Shown piece by piece: positions 7,488 to 15,532 of a DNA stretch of 64,000 nt. Source of the stretch: Nosocomiicoccus ampullae (GTDB taxonomy: Bacteria; Bacillota; Bacilli; Staphylococcales; Salinicoccaceae). Position 1 is the first letter of the stretch; the number at the start of each line of letters is the position of its first letter. A model generated the notes under the pieces. It was not told the origin of the DNA, searched no databases, and was given only the letters and a program-made list of their open reading frames with translations. A program made the translations under genes and the position numbers. The stretch spans positions 59,122 through 123,121 of the forward strand of contig NZ_MBFG01000010.1 of NCBI RefSeq assembly GCF_001696685.1, given 5' to 3'.

Positions 7488-8378
7488 ATGTTTCGATATT
7501 TAAAGTTAACGATATTAATCGGCACAGTCTTCATTATATCTGCGTGCCAGTCATCGTTAGAAAGTGACATCCAGCAATATGAAGAAAATATGGAAGATAT
7601 TTATGAACTCGACCGACAATTTCTTGAGGCACTCGACGAACTCGACTTAAAGCAACTAGAGACAGTCTATGCAACAGAGGCAGATGTTTCAAAAGATGAC
7701 ATCGCTGAAATTAAAAAAGTAGTCGATGAATCTCTCGTCCCATTGTCGACTAAAATGAATGAAAAAATAGAAACGGTAGAAGTTTCAAACGAAGAGTTAA
7801 AAGAAGTGCATGAAGATTATGTAGAGAGTTTAGAGTTAAAAGAAACGTTCGCGAAAGAGCTCGGACGTGGGATCGATTTATATTTATCGTATAAAGAGTC
7901 GACAAATCAACTCATTAAAGACGGTGAAGCCGTCAGTGCGGCAAAAAAAGAACGTCAGTCTATTATCCAAGGCAACCACTCTAAAGTAGCTGCAGCAGAA
8001 ATCGACCAAGTGATAGACATCGTCAATGAGCGTAGTGGTGAGCTTGAAGAAAATGTCGGTTTATTACAAAGCGATAACGATGTAGCTGAGAAACAACGCA
8101 TTGTGGATGAAGTACTAATGCCAATTTTAGATACACAAATCGACAAATTAAATCAATTATCACTTGAAACTGACGAAGCAAAATCTGTACGAAGTATCAG
8201 TTTAGAAATGTTTTATACATTCAAATCATATTACAAAGAACGTATTAACATCATCCAAGTATACGAAGAAGAACAAAATCTTCAAATTCAAAACATCGTT
8301 CCAAAAACAGAATCGTTTAATAAACTTGATATGACGTACTCAGAAAAACTGAATCAATTAAAAGAATCTACAAAATAA
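7488..8378 (+). CDS. YkyA-like cell-wall-binding lipoprotein
   Basis: A 296-residue lipoprotein with lipobox ISAC (Cys near residue 20) followed by an almost entirely helical, highly charged chain with coiled-coil character. Its size and heptad-rich sequence resemble the YkyA/putative cell-wall-binding lipoprotein family of Bacillus and staphylococci. Function is unknown; it should sit on the outer face of the membrane. No enzymatic motif is visible. It lies between murB and a small membrane-protein gene and ends at a strong bidirectional hairpin. Confidence 0.65.
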   Translation: MFRYLKLTILIGTVFIISACQSSLESDIQQYEENMEDIYELDRQFLEALDELDLKQLETVYATEADVSKDDIAEIKKVVDESLVPLSTKMNEKIETVEVSNEELKEVHEDYVESLELKETFAKELGRGIDLYLSYKESTNQLIKDGEAVSAAKKERQSIIQGNHSKVAAAEIDQVIDIVNERSGELEENVGLLQSDNDVAEKQRIVDEVLMPILDTQIDKLNQLSLETDEAKSVRSISLEMFYTFKSYYKERINIIQVYEEEQNLQIQNIVPKTESFNKLDMTYSEKLNQLKESTK

Positions 8379-8380
8379 TA

Positions 8381-8409
8381 ACTGCACATCATATTGATGT
8401 GCAGTTTTC
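8381..8409. terminator. Terminator between YkyA-like gene and small membrane-protein gene
   Basis: ACTGCACATCA (8381-8391) and TGATGTGCAGT (8395-8405) form a perfect 11-bp stem with a 3-nt loop followed by TTTT on the plus strand. It also faces the end of the minus-strand gene. Confidence 0.88.
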
Positions 8410-8416
8410 CATTTCA

Positions 8417-8632
8417 TTATTTCTTTGTCGGATCTTCCATTTTACCGTCACGTATTCTAGAGATGATAATGTTTCTAGAAATGACTGTAACCATCCAAAA
8501 TGCGAATACAATCACAAAAATCCAAGATACGAGTGCGTTATTTTGGAAATCCAGTACGTATAAAAACACAACGATTAAAAGTGTCGCGTTAATCGTGTCT
8601 AAAATCGTCCAACGTTTTAATTCTCTTTGCAT
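8417..8632 (-). CDS. Small two-helix membrane protein
   Basis: About 71 residues with two hydrophobic segments (TINATLLIVVFLYVLDF and LVSWIFVIVFAFWMVTVI), a basic N-terminus and a charged, hydrophilic tail ending in DPTKK. I do not recognise a named family. The start chosen is the ATG at 8632, which has AAAGGG about 8 nt upstream; a GTG at 8641 is in frame but touches that site. It is transcribed alone, divergent from the bacilliredoxin gene. Confidence 0.65.
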   Translation of the reverse strand: MQRELKRWTILDTINATLLIVVFLYVLDFQNNALVSWIFVIVFAFWMVTVISRNIIISRIRDGKMEDPTKK

Positions 8633-8728
8633 ATTTTTCACCCTTTCAAATTGTACTAAATTGATTTTAATTTGATTTTAATATAAAACCGTGATAAATT
8701 AATTAAAGCTATTAAGGAGTTGTTCAAG

Positions 8729-9049
8729 ATGTTAACAAAGATAACATCAATCGAGTCATTTGACCGATTGCTCGAAGAAAAGCCATATTTTTACTTTATG
8801 AAACATAGTAACACATGTCCAATCTCTGCGACAGCGTTTGAGGAGTTTCAAAAGTTTCACTATGAACGTGATATCGATGGCTATTATTTAATCGTTCGAG
8901 ATCACAGAGAACTTTCAAACTACATTGCTGAAAAATTTAACATTAAACACGAATCACCACAAGCGTTTTACTTTGAAAATGGTGAAGTGAAGTGGCACGA
9001 TTCACATAGTAAAATAACAGTTCAAGCACTTGCACGTGTTGAAGATTAA
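8729..9049 (+). CDS. ytxJ: Bacilliredoxin BrxC/YtxJ
   Basis: A thioredoxin-fold protein of 106 residues with the monothiol motif KHSNTCPIS near residues 26-34, characteristic of YtxJ (BrxC), which removes bacillithiol from S-bacillithiolated proteins in the cytoplasm. The cis-Pro region appears as ESPQAFYFENGEV. The start is the ATG at 8729, 9 nt after AAGGAG (8714-8719); an in-frame TTG at 8720 directly abuts that site and is unlikely. Monocistronic with a strong terminator. It implies that the organism makes bacillithiol. Confidence 0.88.
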   Translation: MLTKITSIESFDRLLEEKPYFYFMKHSNTCPISATAFEEFQKFHYERDIDGYYLIVRDHRELSNYIAEKFNIKHESPQAFYFENGEVKWHDSHSKITVQALARVED

Positions 9050-9080
9050 AACAGGAAACTGAAATGTTTCCTGTTTTTTT
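9050..9080. terminator. Terminator after ytxJ, shared with the GGDEF gene
   Basis: AACAGGAAAC (9050-9059) and GTTTCCTGTT (9066-9075), 6-nt loop, then T-run. The convergent GGDEF gene ends inside the T-run. Confidence 0.88.
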
Positions 9081-10134
9081 ATCCAACTGGAGCAAACATA
9101 ATTCTATTTTGTCCTTGTTTTTTCGCTGCAAAAAGCATGTTGTCTGCTTGGCGAATGACGTCTTTTTTAAGCATCGTCTGAGTCGACTTATAACCGATGC
9201 CAATAGATACAGTCATGTTAACGACGTGCGTATCATCAATGTGGAACTTTGTATGTTCAACAGTGTAACGAATCGCCTCACCAAGACGGACTGTCTGGTC
9301 AAACGATAAATTTGGAATGACCATCGAGAACTCTTCTCCTGTACTTCTAAACATCTCCCCACCTGTAGGTAGATGGTTTTTTAACAGGCGAGCAATTTGT
9401 TTAATGAGCTCGTCCCCAGAATCATATCCGTTGATATCATTAAAAAACTTAAAGTTATCGATGTCGATTAATAATATGCTGACGTTTTCTTCTTCTTTAA
9501 ACAATTTGTCGATGAAGCGGTCAAACATTTTAACGTTACCAAGTTTTGTAAGACGGTCGTAATATTTATATTTTTCTCTATCGATAAAGAAGTTAAATGT
9601 TCGATTAATGTCTTCGTATACTAACAATATAAAGATAGTTGCACATAAAGACGATAAGAAAAATGCTATTAACGTCTTATCGTTAATTGGTGTGACGAAA
9701 ATATACAACAGAATTAAGTATACGACAGTGAATAGTCCACTCGACAATATGATAATACTCGTCTTTGGTGTTTTAATGAACGGTACAATTAGTTGGTAAA
9801 GCACCATGAGCACTAAAAATATCACAAACTGGATGAGGTCGTATTGAAATAAGAAATGATAAAACAAAAATACGATTACAATCGATACTATTTTATACGG
9901 TATTTTATTGTGTAAAAACAATAGAATTATCGGTATGTAATATAGCGATAACGTGACGTCCCCTATATGTAAAGGAACCATAAGTGATAACACAGCTAGG
10001 ACGGTCATCATTAAACTTTGGAATAGAAGTGGGTTTTTAACGCCTTTTCTAAAATGATACTGCAAGCGATAAAACACATAGATTCCACTAATAATGAGCG
10101 CGATATTTAATATAAATTTTATAATCATTTGCAT
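9079..10134 (-). CDS. gdpS: Membrane GGDEF-domain protein (GdpS-like)
   Basis: A 351-residue protein with about six N-terminal membrane segments (residues 1-175, a 5TM-like sensor) and a C-terminal GGDEF domain (about 190-345). Metal and fold motifs such as LLIDIDNFKFFND and VSIGIGY are present, but the active-site motif reads STGEEF, so the first Gly of GGDEF is Thr. It lies next to tagO as gdpS does in S. aureus, the GGDEF protein of that lineage whose biofilm effect was reported not to need cyclic di-GMP. Either ATG at 10134 or 10128 could be the start. Monocistronic. Confidence 0.82.
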   Translation of the reverse strand: MQMIIKFILNIALIISGIYVFYRLQYHFRKGVKNPLLFQSLMMTVLAVLSLMVPLHIGDVTLSLYYIPIILLFLHNKIPYKIVSIVIVFLFYHFLFQYDLIQFVIFLVLMVLYQLIVPFIKTPKTSIIILSSGLFTVVYLILLYIFVTPINDKTLIAFFLSSLCATIFILLVYEDINRTFNFFIDREKYKYYDRLTKLGNVKMFDRFIDKLFKEEENVSILLIDIDNFKFFNDINGYDSGDELIKQIARLLKNHLPTGGEMFRSTGEEFSMVIPNLSFDQTVRLGEAIRYTVEHTKFHIDDTHVVNMTVSIGIGYKSTQTMLKKDVIRQADNMLFAAKKQGQNRIMFAPVG

Positions 10135-10258
10135 ACCGCCTTTTTGAGCAAATTCATATCATATTATACAGTGTTTTAAATTTAATTGAAATTAAGTGGT
10201 AGGAGTATTTAATAGCGAATTATGATATAGTTAATAAGAATAATTAACGGGTGAGGAT

Positions 10259-11311
10259 ATGTATACATTATTTCTATTAATATTATCTGCAATCATATCA
10301 TTCATCGTTGCACCGATATTTATAAAGTTAAGTTATAAGTTTGGATTTGTCGATTATCCAAACCATAGAAAACAACATGCGAAACCGATGCCGTTTTCCG
10401 GCGGAATATCGATTTTTGTATCATTTGTGATTACATTAATTATCGCTCGACCGATCGAACCAGAATACATACCGATTATTCTCGGTGGAGGGTTAATTGT
10501 ATTAATTGGTATTATCGACGATAAATATGATCTAAAACCGAGTATTAAATTCATTGGACAACTCGTTGTTATTACGATACCAGTGATGTTTGGGGTTGTC
10601 ATTGATACGATTACGCCGTTTGGGATAACGGTAGATTTCGGTATATTTGCGATTCCATTTACGTATTTATGGATTGCAGTGATCATTAACGCAGTTAACT
10701 TAATTGATGGATTAGACGGATTAGCATCTGGTGTAACAGTTATAGCTTTAGCAAGTATTGCAGTAATTGCGATTTTACAAAATAATATATTTGTCATGAT
10801 GATAAGTGTCATACTCATCGGGTCAACGCTTGGAGTATTATATTATAATTTCTATCCAGCGAAGCTCTTTTTAGGGGATAATGGGTCGATGTTTTTAGGG
10901 TATGTACTCGGAGTATTATCGATATTAGGATTTAAAAACGTGACGTTTTTCTCGATTCTATTCCCAATTATCATTCTTGGCGTACCGTTTATAGACATTA
11001 CGTTTGCTGCCATTAGACGGTATAGAGAAGGGGTCTCACTGACTCGTGCCGATAGAGGGCATTTACACCATAAGTTACAATACTTAGGGTTTACGCACCG
11101 TCAAAGTGTGATTTTACTTTACTTGATGGCAACGCTATTTGCATTCGCGTCAGTAATTTTATATTTATCGACAGTGACAGGTGCAGTACTCATTTGTTTA
11201 CTGCTTATCTTATCGGTCGTCATTATAGTAGAAGCGACGGATTTGATAGGATCAACCCGCCGCCCGATTTTAAGATTTGTTAAACGAATGTTTATATATA
11301 TGAATCGCTAG
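10259..11311 (+). CDS. tagO: Undecaprenyl-phosphate GlcNAc-1-phosphate transferase
   Basis: A 350-residue polytopic membrane enzyme that transfers GlcNAc-1-phosphate from UDP-GlcNAc to undecaprenyl phosphate, the first step of wall teichoic acid synthesis. About eleven helices are expected. Signature loops are present: IDDKYDLKP near residue 87, the catalytic NAVNLIDGLDGLASG near 144-158, FYPAKLFLGDNGSMFLGY near 197-214, and the His-rich RGHLHHKLQYLG near 262-273. It converges on the YigZ gene, sharing a CTAG tetranucleotide that contains both stop codons. Confidence 0.93.
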   Translation: MYTLFLLILSAIISFIVAPIFIKLSYKFGFVDYPNHRKQHAKPMPFSGGISIFVSFVITLIIARPIEPEYIPIILGGGLIVLIGIIDDKYDLKPSIKFIGQLVVITIPVMFGVVIDTITPFGITVDFGIFAIPFTYLWIAVIINAVNLIDGLDGLASGVTVIALASIAVIAILQNNIFVMMISVILIGSTLGVLYYNFYPAKLFLGDNGSMFLGYVLGVLSILGFKNVTFFSILFPIIILGVPFIDITFAAIRRYREGVSLTRADRGHLHHKLQYLGFTHRQSVILLYLMATLFAFASVILYLSTVTGAVLICLLLILSVVIIVEATDLIGSTRRPILRFVKRMFIYMNR

Positions 11312-11940
11312 ACGAGTGTACGTTCTGCCATTTCTACTTCTGAAGTAGACATCGTAAACGTATCACTCGTTATTTTTTGTAGCTCGTTTTTGACATTTTC
11401 TACTTTTTCTTCTGAAACGATCAGTTGATACGTGACTTTGTCTGTATATTTCTGATCTCTAATCTCGATTTGTTCTTGTTCTAAAAAATGTTCGAAACGA
11501 TTTGTGAACGTATAATCTAATACGATCATGGTCGGCACCATCGGAACGAGATATACTTTACCACTCGCTTTTACCGCTTCAGCAGCTCCACTTGAATATG
11601 CGCGGATTAGCCCACCGGCTCCGAGCTTAATGCCACCGAAGTAACGCGTAACGACGATCGTCGTATTGTACAACTCTTCACGCTTTAATACTTCTAAAAT
11701 TGGAATGCCTGCTGTTCCTTGAGGTTCACCGTCATCATCAGCACGCTGAATAAGTGCATTCTCTCCGATAATATAGGCGCTACAATTATGCGTTGCGTCT
11801 TTATGTGTTTGCTTAATTTCATTTATAAATTGTTTTGCTTCATCTTCAGTTTCAGTACGTGCGATATACGATATAAACGTTGAACGTTTAATATCGATTT
11901 CAGCAGACGTATTTAATTTGTTCATGTAAATTTGTTCCAT
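11308..11940 (-). CDS. YigZ/IMPACT family protein
   Basis: About 210 residues with the UPF0029 N-terminal domain (DATHNCSAYIIGENALIQRADDDGEPQGTAG region, then RYFGGIKLGAGGLIRAYSSGAAEA) and a smaller C-terminal alpha/beta domain. The family is related to eukaryotic IMPACT and may act in translation or RNA metabolism; its reaction is not established. The start is the ATG at 11940 with AAAGAGGTG upstream; the longer frame to 11970 would begin before that site. It converges on tagO with a 4-bp overlap and there is no separate terminator. Confidence 0.88.
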   Translation of the reverse strand: MEQIYMNKLNTSAEIDIKRSTFISYIARTETEDEAKQFINEIKQTHKDATHNCSAYIIGENALIQRADDDGEPQGTAGIPILEVLKREELYNTTIVVTRYFGGIKLGAGGLIRAYSSGAAEAVKASGKVYLVPMVPTMIVLDYTFTNRFEHFLEQEQIEIRDQKYTDKVTYQLIVSEEKVENVKNELQKITSDTFTMSTSEVEMAERTLV

Positions 11941-12022
11941 CGTGTACACCTCTTTAAAACAGTTTAACATAGAGCGGTTTTAGTGTAATATAGAAACGAG
12001 TGCTAATATGTGAGGGATATTT

Positions 12023-12898
12023 ATGAAAATAGCAATTGTAGTAGATTCAACAGCATACTTATCAGATGAAATTAAAGAAAAAAATGACATTTATACAATA
12101 CCTTTAAACACGATTTTTGGCGATGACACGTACCGAGAAGATATCGATATTACGCCTGAAGAATTTTATGACAAAATGCGCGCACAAGAAGAACTTCCTA
12201 TGACGTCTCAACCGTCTATTGGAGACTATATTCTTCTATTAGAAGAACTTTATAAAAAAGGGTATACAGACGTGATTAGTTTCCACTTATCGAGTTCAAT
12301 TAGTGGAACATTACAAAACGCAGTCGCAGCGGGACAAAGTGTAGAAGGAATTACACTACATGCAGTCGATTCAAAAATCGCGTGTACGCCACTCGGTTTA
12401 CTTGCAGTCTATGCCGCGCAACATAAAGATGATACGCCACTAGAAGAGTTGTTAGAAACACTCAACCGTTTTACCAATAAAGACTATTTAGACGCATACT
12501 TTGTCGTCGATGATCTAACGAATTTAAAAAAGGGTGGTAGACTTTCAAACGCACAAGCGTTCGTCGGTCAATTGCTAAAAATCAAACCGATTTTACAATT
12601 TGAAGAAGGTAAAATCGTTGCGATTCAAAAAATCCGTACGAAGAAAAAAGCGTTAAGTAAAGTAGAAGACCTCGTTCAAGAAGCGATCGACAAACAAGCA
12701 GGCGACAATATCGTGTTAACGGTCATTCACGCTAATATTGAAGATGAAGCAAAAGAATTCCAAGCAAAACTTGCAAGTAAATTTAAAGATGCAACAGTAC
12801 TTATCAGTCACTTTGGACCAGTTATCGGTACACATTTAGGTGAACATGCAATCGGAGTCTCGATTACATCGTTTGATGTCGATGTTACAGGGTTTTAA
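12023..12898 (+). CDS. DegV-family fatty acid-binding protein
   Basis: A 291-residue DegV protein. Members bind one fatty acid and in staphylococci (FakB) present it to the kinase FakA for incorporation of exogenous fatty acids into phospholipid. Diagnostic segments are VVDSTAYLSDE at the N-terminus, MTSQPSIGDY near residue 58, ISFHLSSSISGTLQNA near 91-106 and the basic RTKKKALSKVEDL near 208-220. Which FakB type it is cannot be told. Start ATG follows GAGGGATATTT. Monocistronic, closing with a hairpin. Confidence 0.88.
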   Translation: MKIAIVVDSTAYLSDEIKEKNDIYTIPLNTIFGDDTYREDIDITPEEFYDKMRAQEELPMTSQPSIGDYILLLEELYKKGYTDVISFHLSSSISGTLQNAVAAGQSVEGITLHAVDSKIACTPLGLLAVYAAQHKDDTPLEELLETLNRFTNKDYLDAYFVVDDLTNLKKGGRLSNAQAFVGQLLKIKPILQFEEGKIVAIQKIRTKKKALSKVEDLVQEAIDKQAGDNIVLTVIHANIEDEAKEFQAKLASKFKDATVLISHFGPVIGTHLGEHAIGVSITSFDVDVTGF

Positions 12899-12923
12899 TT
12901 AGTAACTATAAATTTATAATATA

Positions 12924-12954
12924 AACACGCAGCGTATTTTGTTGCGTGTTTTTT
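12924..12954 (+). terminator. Terminator after degV
   Basis: AACACGCA (12924-12931) and TGCGTGTT (12943-12950) followed by T-run, immediately before the comFA ribosome binding site. Confidence 0.82.
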
Positions 12955-12966
12955 ATTGGAGTGTAT

Positions 12967-14223
12967 ATGAAATTTACAAGAACGAAATCAAACACGACGA
13001 TTTACTCTAAAGTCGGTGTTAAAAAAGAAAATGGTGCGTACAAATGCATAAGATGTGGCAATCAAAATCAGAATCTATTTTATTCATATTCAGATTATTT
13101 CGGTGACGTTACGTATTGTATGCAGTGTGTGACGCTTGGGAGAAGTGATAGTCGAAAGCCGTTACGTGTTATCTCACCGATACGCTACCGTAAGTTTATG
13201 CCGTATGTTTTAAACTTTGAATTAAATGACGAACAGTTAAAATCACAAACCCGCATTGTCGATGCGATTCAACATAATCACGATCTAATGATTTATGCAG
13301 TAACTGGAGCAGGGAAAACAGAAATTACATTTCGCGGTATACAATATGCAAGAAGTTTAGGTATGAATGTATTATTCGTCTCGCCGAGAATCGATGTCAT
13401 ACGAGAAATATATTTACGGTTAACAGATGCGTTTAAAGACGCACGGATCGACTTATTATACGGAGAAGAAAAAATTGAAGCAGATTTTGTCTTTACAGTG
13501 TCGACAGTCCATCAATTGTTTAATTTTAGAAATCATTATGACGTTATTATTATCGACGAAGTAGATGCCTTTCCACTAGTTGGAGATGAAGTACTAGAGT
13601 CACAAATAGAGCAGGCAAAATCAACGAACGGAGTCATCATTTACTTAACAGCGACGCCGAGTAAAACTTTAATTAAAGATGTTAAAAAAGAACATATCGT
13701 CTCGATTACACGTAGATATCACGGAGAACCTCTCGTCATGCCAAAAGTCTTTTTTACAAATGTAAAACATCATTTAAAGAAAAATAAATTGCCCCATAGT
13801 TTATGGCGTTTATTAAGAGCATCGATGTCACAAGAAAGAAAGGTGTTCATCTTCGTACCGAACATCGACATGTTAGAGCAGATTAAAAATGTCATTATGA
13901 AAGAGTTTAAAACAGTTGAAACGATTTTTAGTGGTGACCCTAAGCGTAAAGAAAAGATGGACGAGATGAGAAGTGGTCACATCGATATTATGATTACGAC
14001 AACAATTCTAGAGCGCGGCGTCACATTTAAATGTTTAGACGTCTTCGTCATTCACGGTGAATATTTTGATGACACGTCACTCATACAAATCGCAGGACGA
14101 GCTGGACGTAAACTCGAAGATACGAAAGGCAACGTTTATATATTTGCAAAGTACAATACGCTCGGAATCATAAAAGCATTAGAAAAAACGTATCGATTTA
14201 ATAAAGGAGATGTAAAACTATGA
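12967..14223 (+). CDS. comFA: DNA uptake helicase ComFA
   Basis: About 418 residues, a superfamily 2 ATP-dependent DNA translocase that drives transformation. An N-terminal zinc-binding region with CIRCGN and CMQC (residues 20-50) precedes the motor: Walker A AVTGAGKTE, the DEAD-like box IIDEVDAFP, TATPSK, and motif VI QIAGRAGRK. The start chosen is the ATG at 12967 after TTGGAG; a GTG at 12946 is in frame but lies in the degV terminator. The stop overlaps comFC by 4 nt (ATGA), so both genes are coupled. Confidence 0.9.
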   Translation: MKFTRTKSNTTIYSKVGVKKENGAYKCIRCGNQNQNLFYSYSDYFGDVTYCMQCVTLGRSDSRKPLRVISPIRYRKFMPYVLNFELNDEQLKSQTRIVDAIQHNHDLMIYAVTGAGKTEITFRGIQYARSLGMNVLFVSPRIDVIREIYLRLTDAFKDARIDLLYGEEKIEADFVFTVSTVHQLFNFRNHYDVIIIDEVDAFPLVGDEVLESQIEQAKSTNGVIIYLTATPSKTLIKDVKKEHIVSITRRYHGEPLVMPKVFFTNVKHHLKKNKLPHSLWRLLRASMSQERKVFIFVPNIDMLEQIKNVIMKEFKTVETIFSGDPKRKEKMDEMRSGHIDIMITTTILERGVTFKCLDVFVIHGEYFDDTSLIQIAGRAGRKLEDTKGNVYIFAKYNTLGIIKALEKTYRFNKGDVKL

Positions 14224-14825
14224 ACTGTGTGTATTGTCATAGTGAGATAGAAAGGGACTATAATCTAATTAATATGTTTATACAACCGTCTTGTCTATGT
14301 GACGGTTGTTTATCTGAATTAATGGAATTAAAAATCGATGAATCGTTTCAGTTTTATAATATGAATGTCACTTCGATATATGAATATAATCGTATAGTAA
14401 AGAGGATGATACGGCGATATAAGTTTTTAGGAGATGTGGCGTTAGAAAAGGTATTTTCGATGTTTGTAAAAGAAAAAATCCGGCTATATGATAAAGTGAT
14501 ACCGGTCCCAATATCAAAGTTGCGCTTAAAAGAACGTGGGTTTAATCAAGTGACGCGCATATTAGATGATGCGGGCGTTAAATACGACGATATTTTGACG
14601 TCACATCGAACGATGCGTCAATCACAACTTTCTAAATATGAAAGAGAGACAGAGGTTAATCCATTTTCAATGCGAGAGGATATTGATTTAAAAAACCAGT
14701 CGATTATAATCGTCGACGACATATTTACGACCGGAGAAACTGTGCGCCAAGTGAGTGAAATATTAAAGGCGCATAATCCAAAGCGTATCGATGTGTTAAC
14801 GTTTTCTATATCTAGAAAACTTTGA
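14220..14825 (+). CDS. comFC: ComFC phosphoribosyltransferase-like competence protein
   Basis: A 201-residue protein with an N-terminal zinc finger (CVYCHSEI near residue 3 and CLCDGC near 25-30) and a C-terminal type I phosphoribosyltransferase fold whose PRPP loop is IIIVDDIFTTGETVRQ near residues 160-175. Upstream are the family words PVPISKLRLKERGFNQ. ComFC is needed for natural transformation together with ComFA; its enzymatic substrate is unsettled. It overlaps comFA by 4 nt. A short gap then leads to hpf with its own ribosome binding site. Confidence 0.9.
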   Translation: MNCVYCHSEIERDYNLINMFIQPSCLCDGCLSELMELKIDESFQFYNMNVTSIYEYNRIVKRMIRRYKFLGDVALEKVFSMFVKEKIRLYDKVIPVPISKLRLKERGFNQVTRILDDAGVKYDDILTSHRTMRQSQLSKYERETEVNPFSMREDIDLKNQSIIIVDDIFTTGETVRQVSEILKAHNPKRIDVLTFSISRKL

Positions 14826-14863
14826 TATAATTAAGGTACAAGATAACATTAGGAGGTATCATC

Positions 14864-15418
14864 ATGATTAGAGTCGAAATTAGAGGAGAAAACATCGAAG
14901 TCACTGATGCAATTCGTTCATTTATCGAAGATAAGGTAAATAAGTTAGATCGTTATTTTAACGACCAACAGGACGTATTTGCACACGCAAACATCAAAAC
15001 GTACCACAACAAAATGGGGAAAGTAGAAATTACAGTCCCAATGAAAGGCTTAACATTACGCGCGGAAGAAAGACATGACGACTTATACACTGCAGTAGAC
15101 GCAGTCGTTGAAAAATTAGAACGTCAAATTAGAAAACATAAAACTAAAATTAACCGTAAATTCCGTGAAAAAGATGCAAGTCACGTAGATTTATTCCAAG
15201 TGTTAAATGAGCAACCAGAAGAATCTCAAGATGACGATGATATTAAAATTGTAAAATCTAAAGAGTTTACGTTAAAACCGATGGATGCTGAAGAAGCAAT
15301 TCTACAAATGGATATGCTTGGTCACGATTTCTTCGTGTTTAACGATCGTTATAGAGAAGCGACAAGTATCGTTTATAAACGTAAAGATGGTAAATACGGT
15401 TTAATTGAAACAAATTAA
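14864..15418 (+). CDS. hpf: Long-form ribosome hibernation promoting factor
   Basis: A 184-residue protein with the N-terminal HPF/RaiA domain (residues 1-100, MIRVEIRGENIEVTDAIRSFI through the basic LERQIRKHKTKINRKFREK helix), an acidic linker and a C-terminal dimerisation domain (from about 126, IVKSKEFTLKPMDAEEAILQMDMLGHDFFVF). The long form joins two 70S ribosomes into inactive 100S particles in stationary phase. Strong AGGAGG ribosome binding site. Placement before secA is the usual one in Bacilli. A clean terminator follows. Confidence 0.95.
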   Translation: MIRVEIRGENIEVTDAIRSFIEDKVNKLDRYFNDQQDVFAHANIKTYHNKMGKVEITVPMKGLTLRAEERHDDLYTAVDAVVEKLERQIRKHKTKINRKFREKDASHVDLFQVLNEQPEESQDDDDIKIVKSKEFTLKPMDAEEAILQMDMLGHDFFVFNDRYREATSIVYKRKDGKYGLIETN

Positions 15419-15430
15419 TTGAACACCTAA

Positions 15431-15458
15431 GCCTCTAGCATAAAAGCTAGAGGCTTTT
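15431..15458 (+). terminator. Terminator after hpf
   Basis: GCCTCTAGC (15431-15439) and GCTAGAGGC (15446-15454), 6-nt loop, then TTTT. Confidence 0.88.
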
Positions 15459-15532
15459 AATGTGTAAGCTTTTATTTTCAGCAAAAAATTTGGTAAAATG
15501 TAATGATAATGATTTTATAAGGAGAAATTTCG

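Noticed and set aside
15504-15518. Fur box before secA
   Set aside because: TGATAATGATTTTAT matches one half site well but the other half poorly (12 of 15), and secA is not an expected Fur target.
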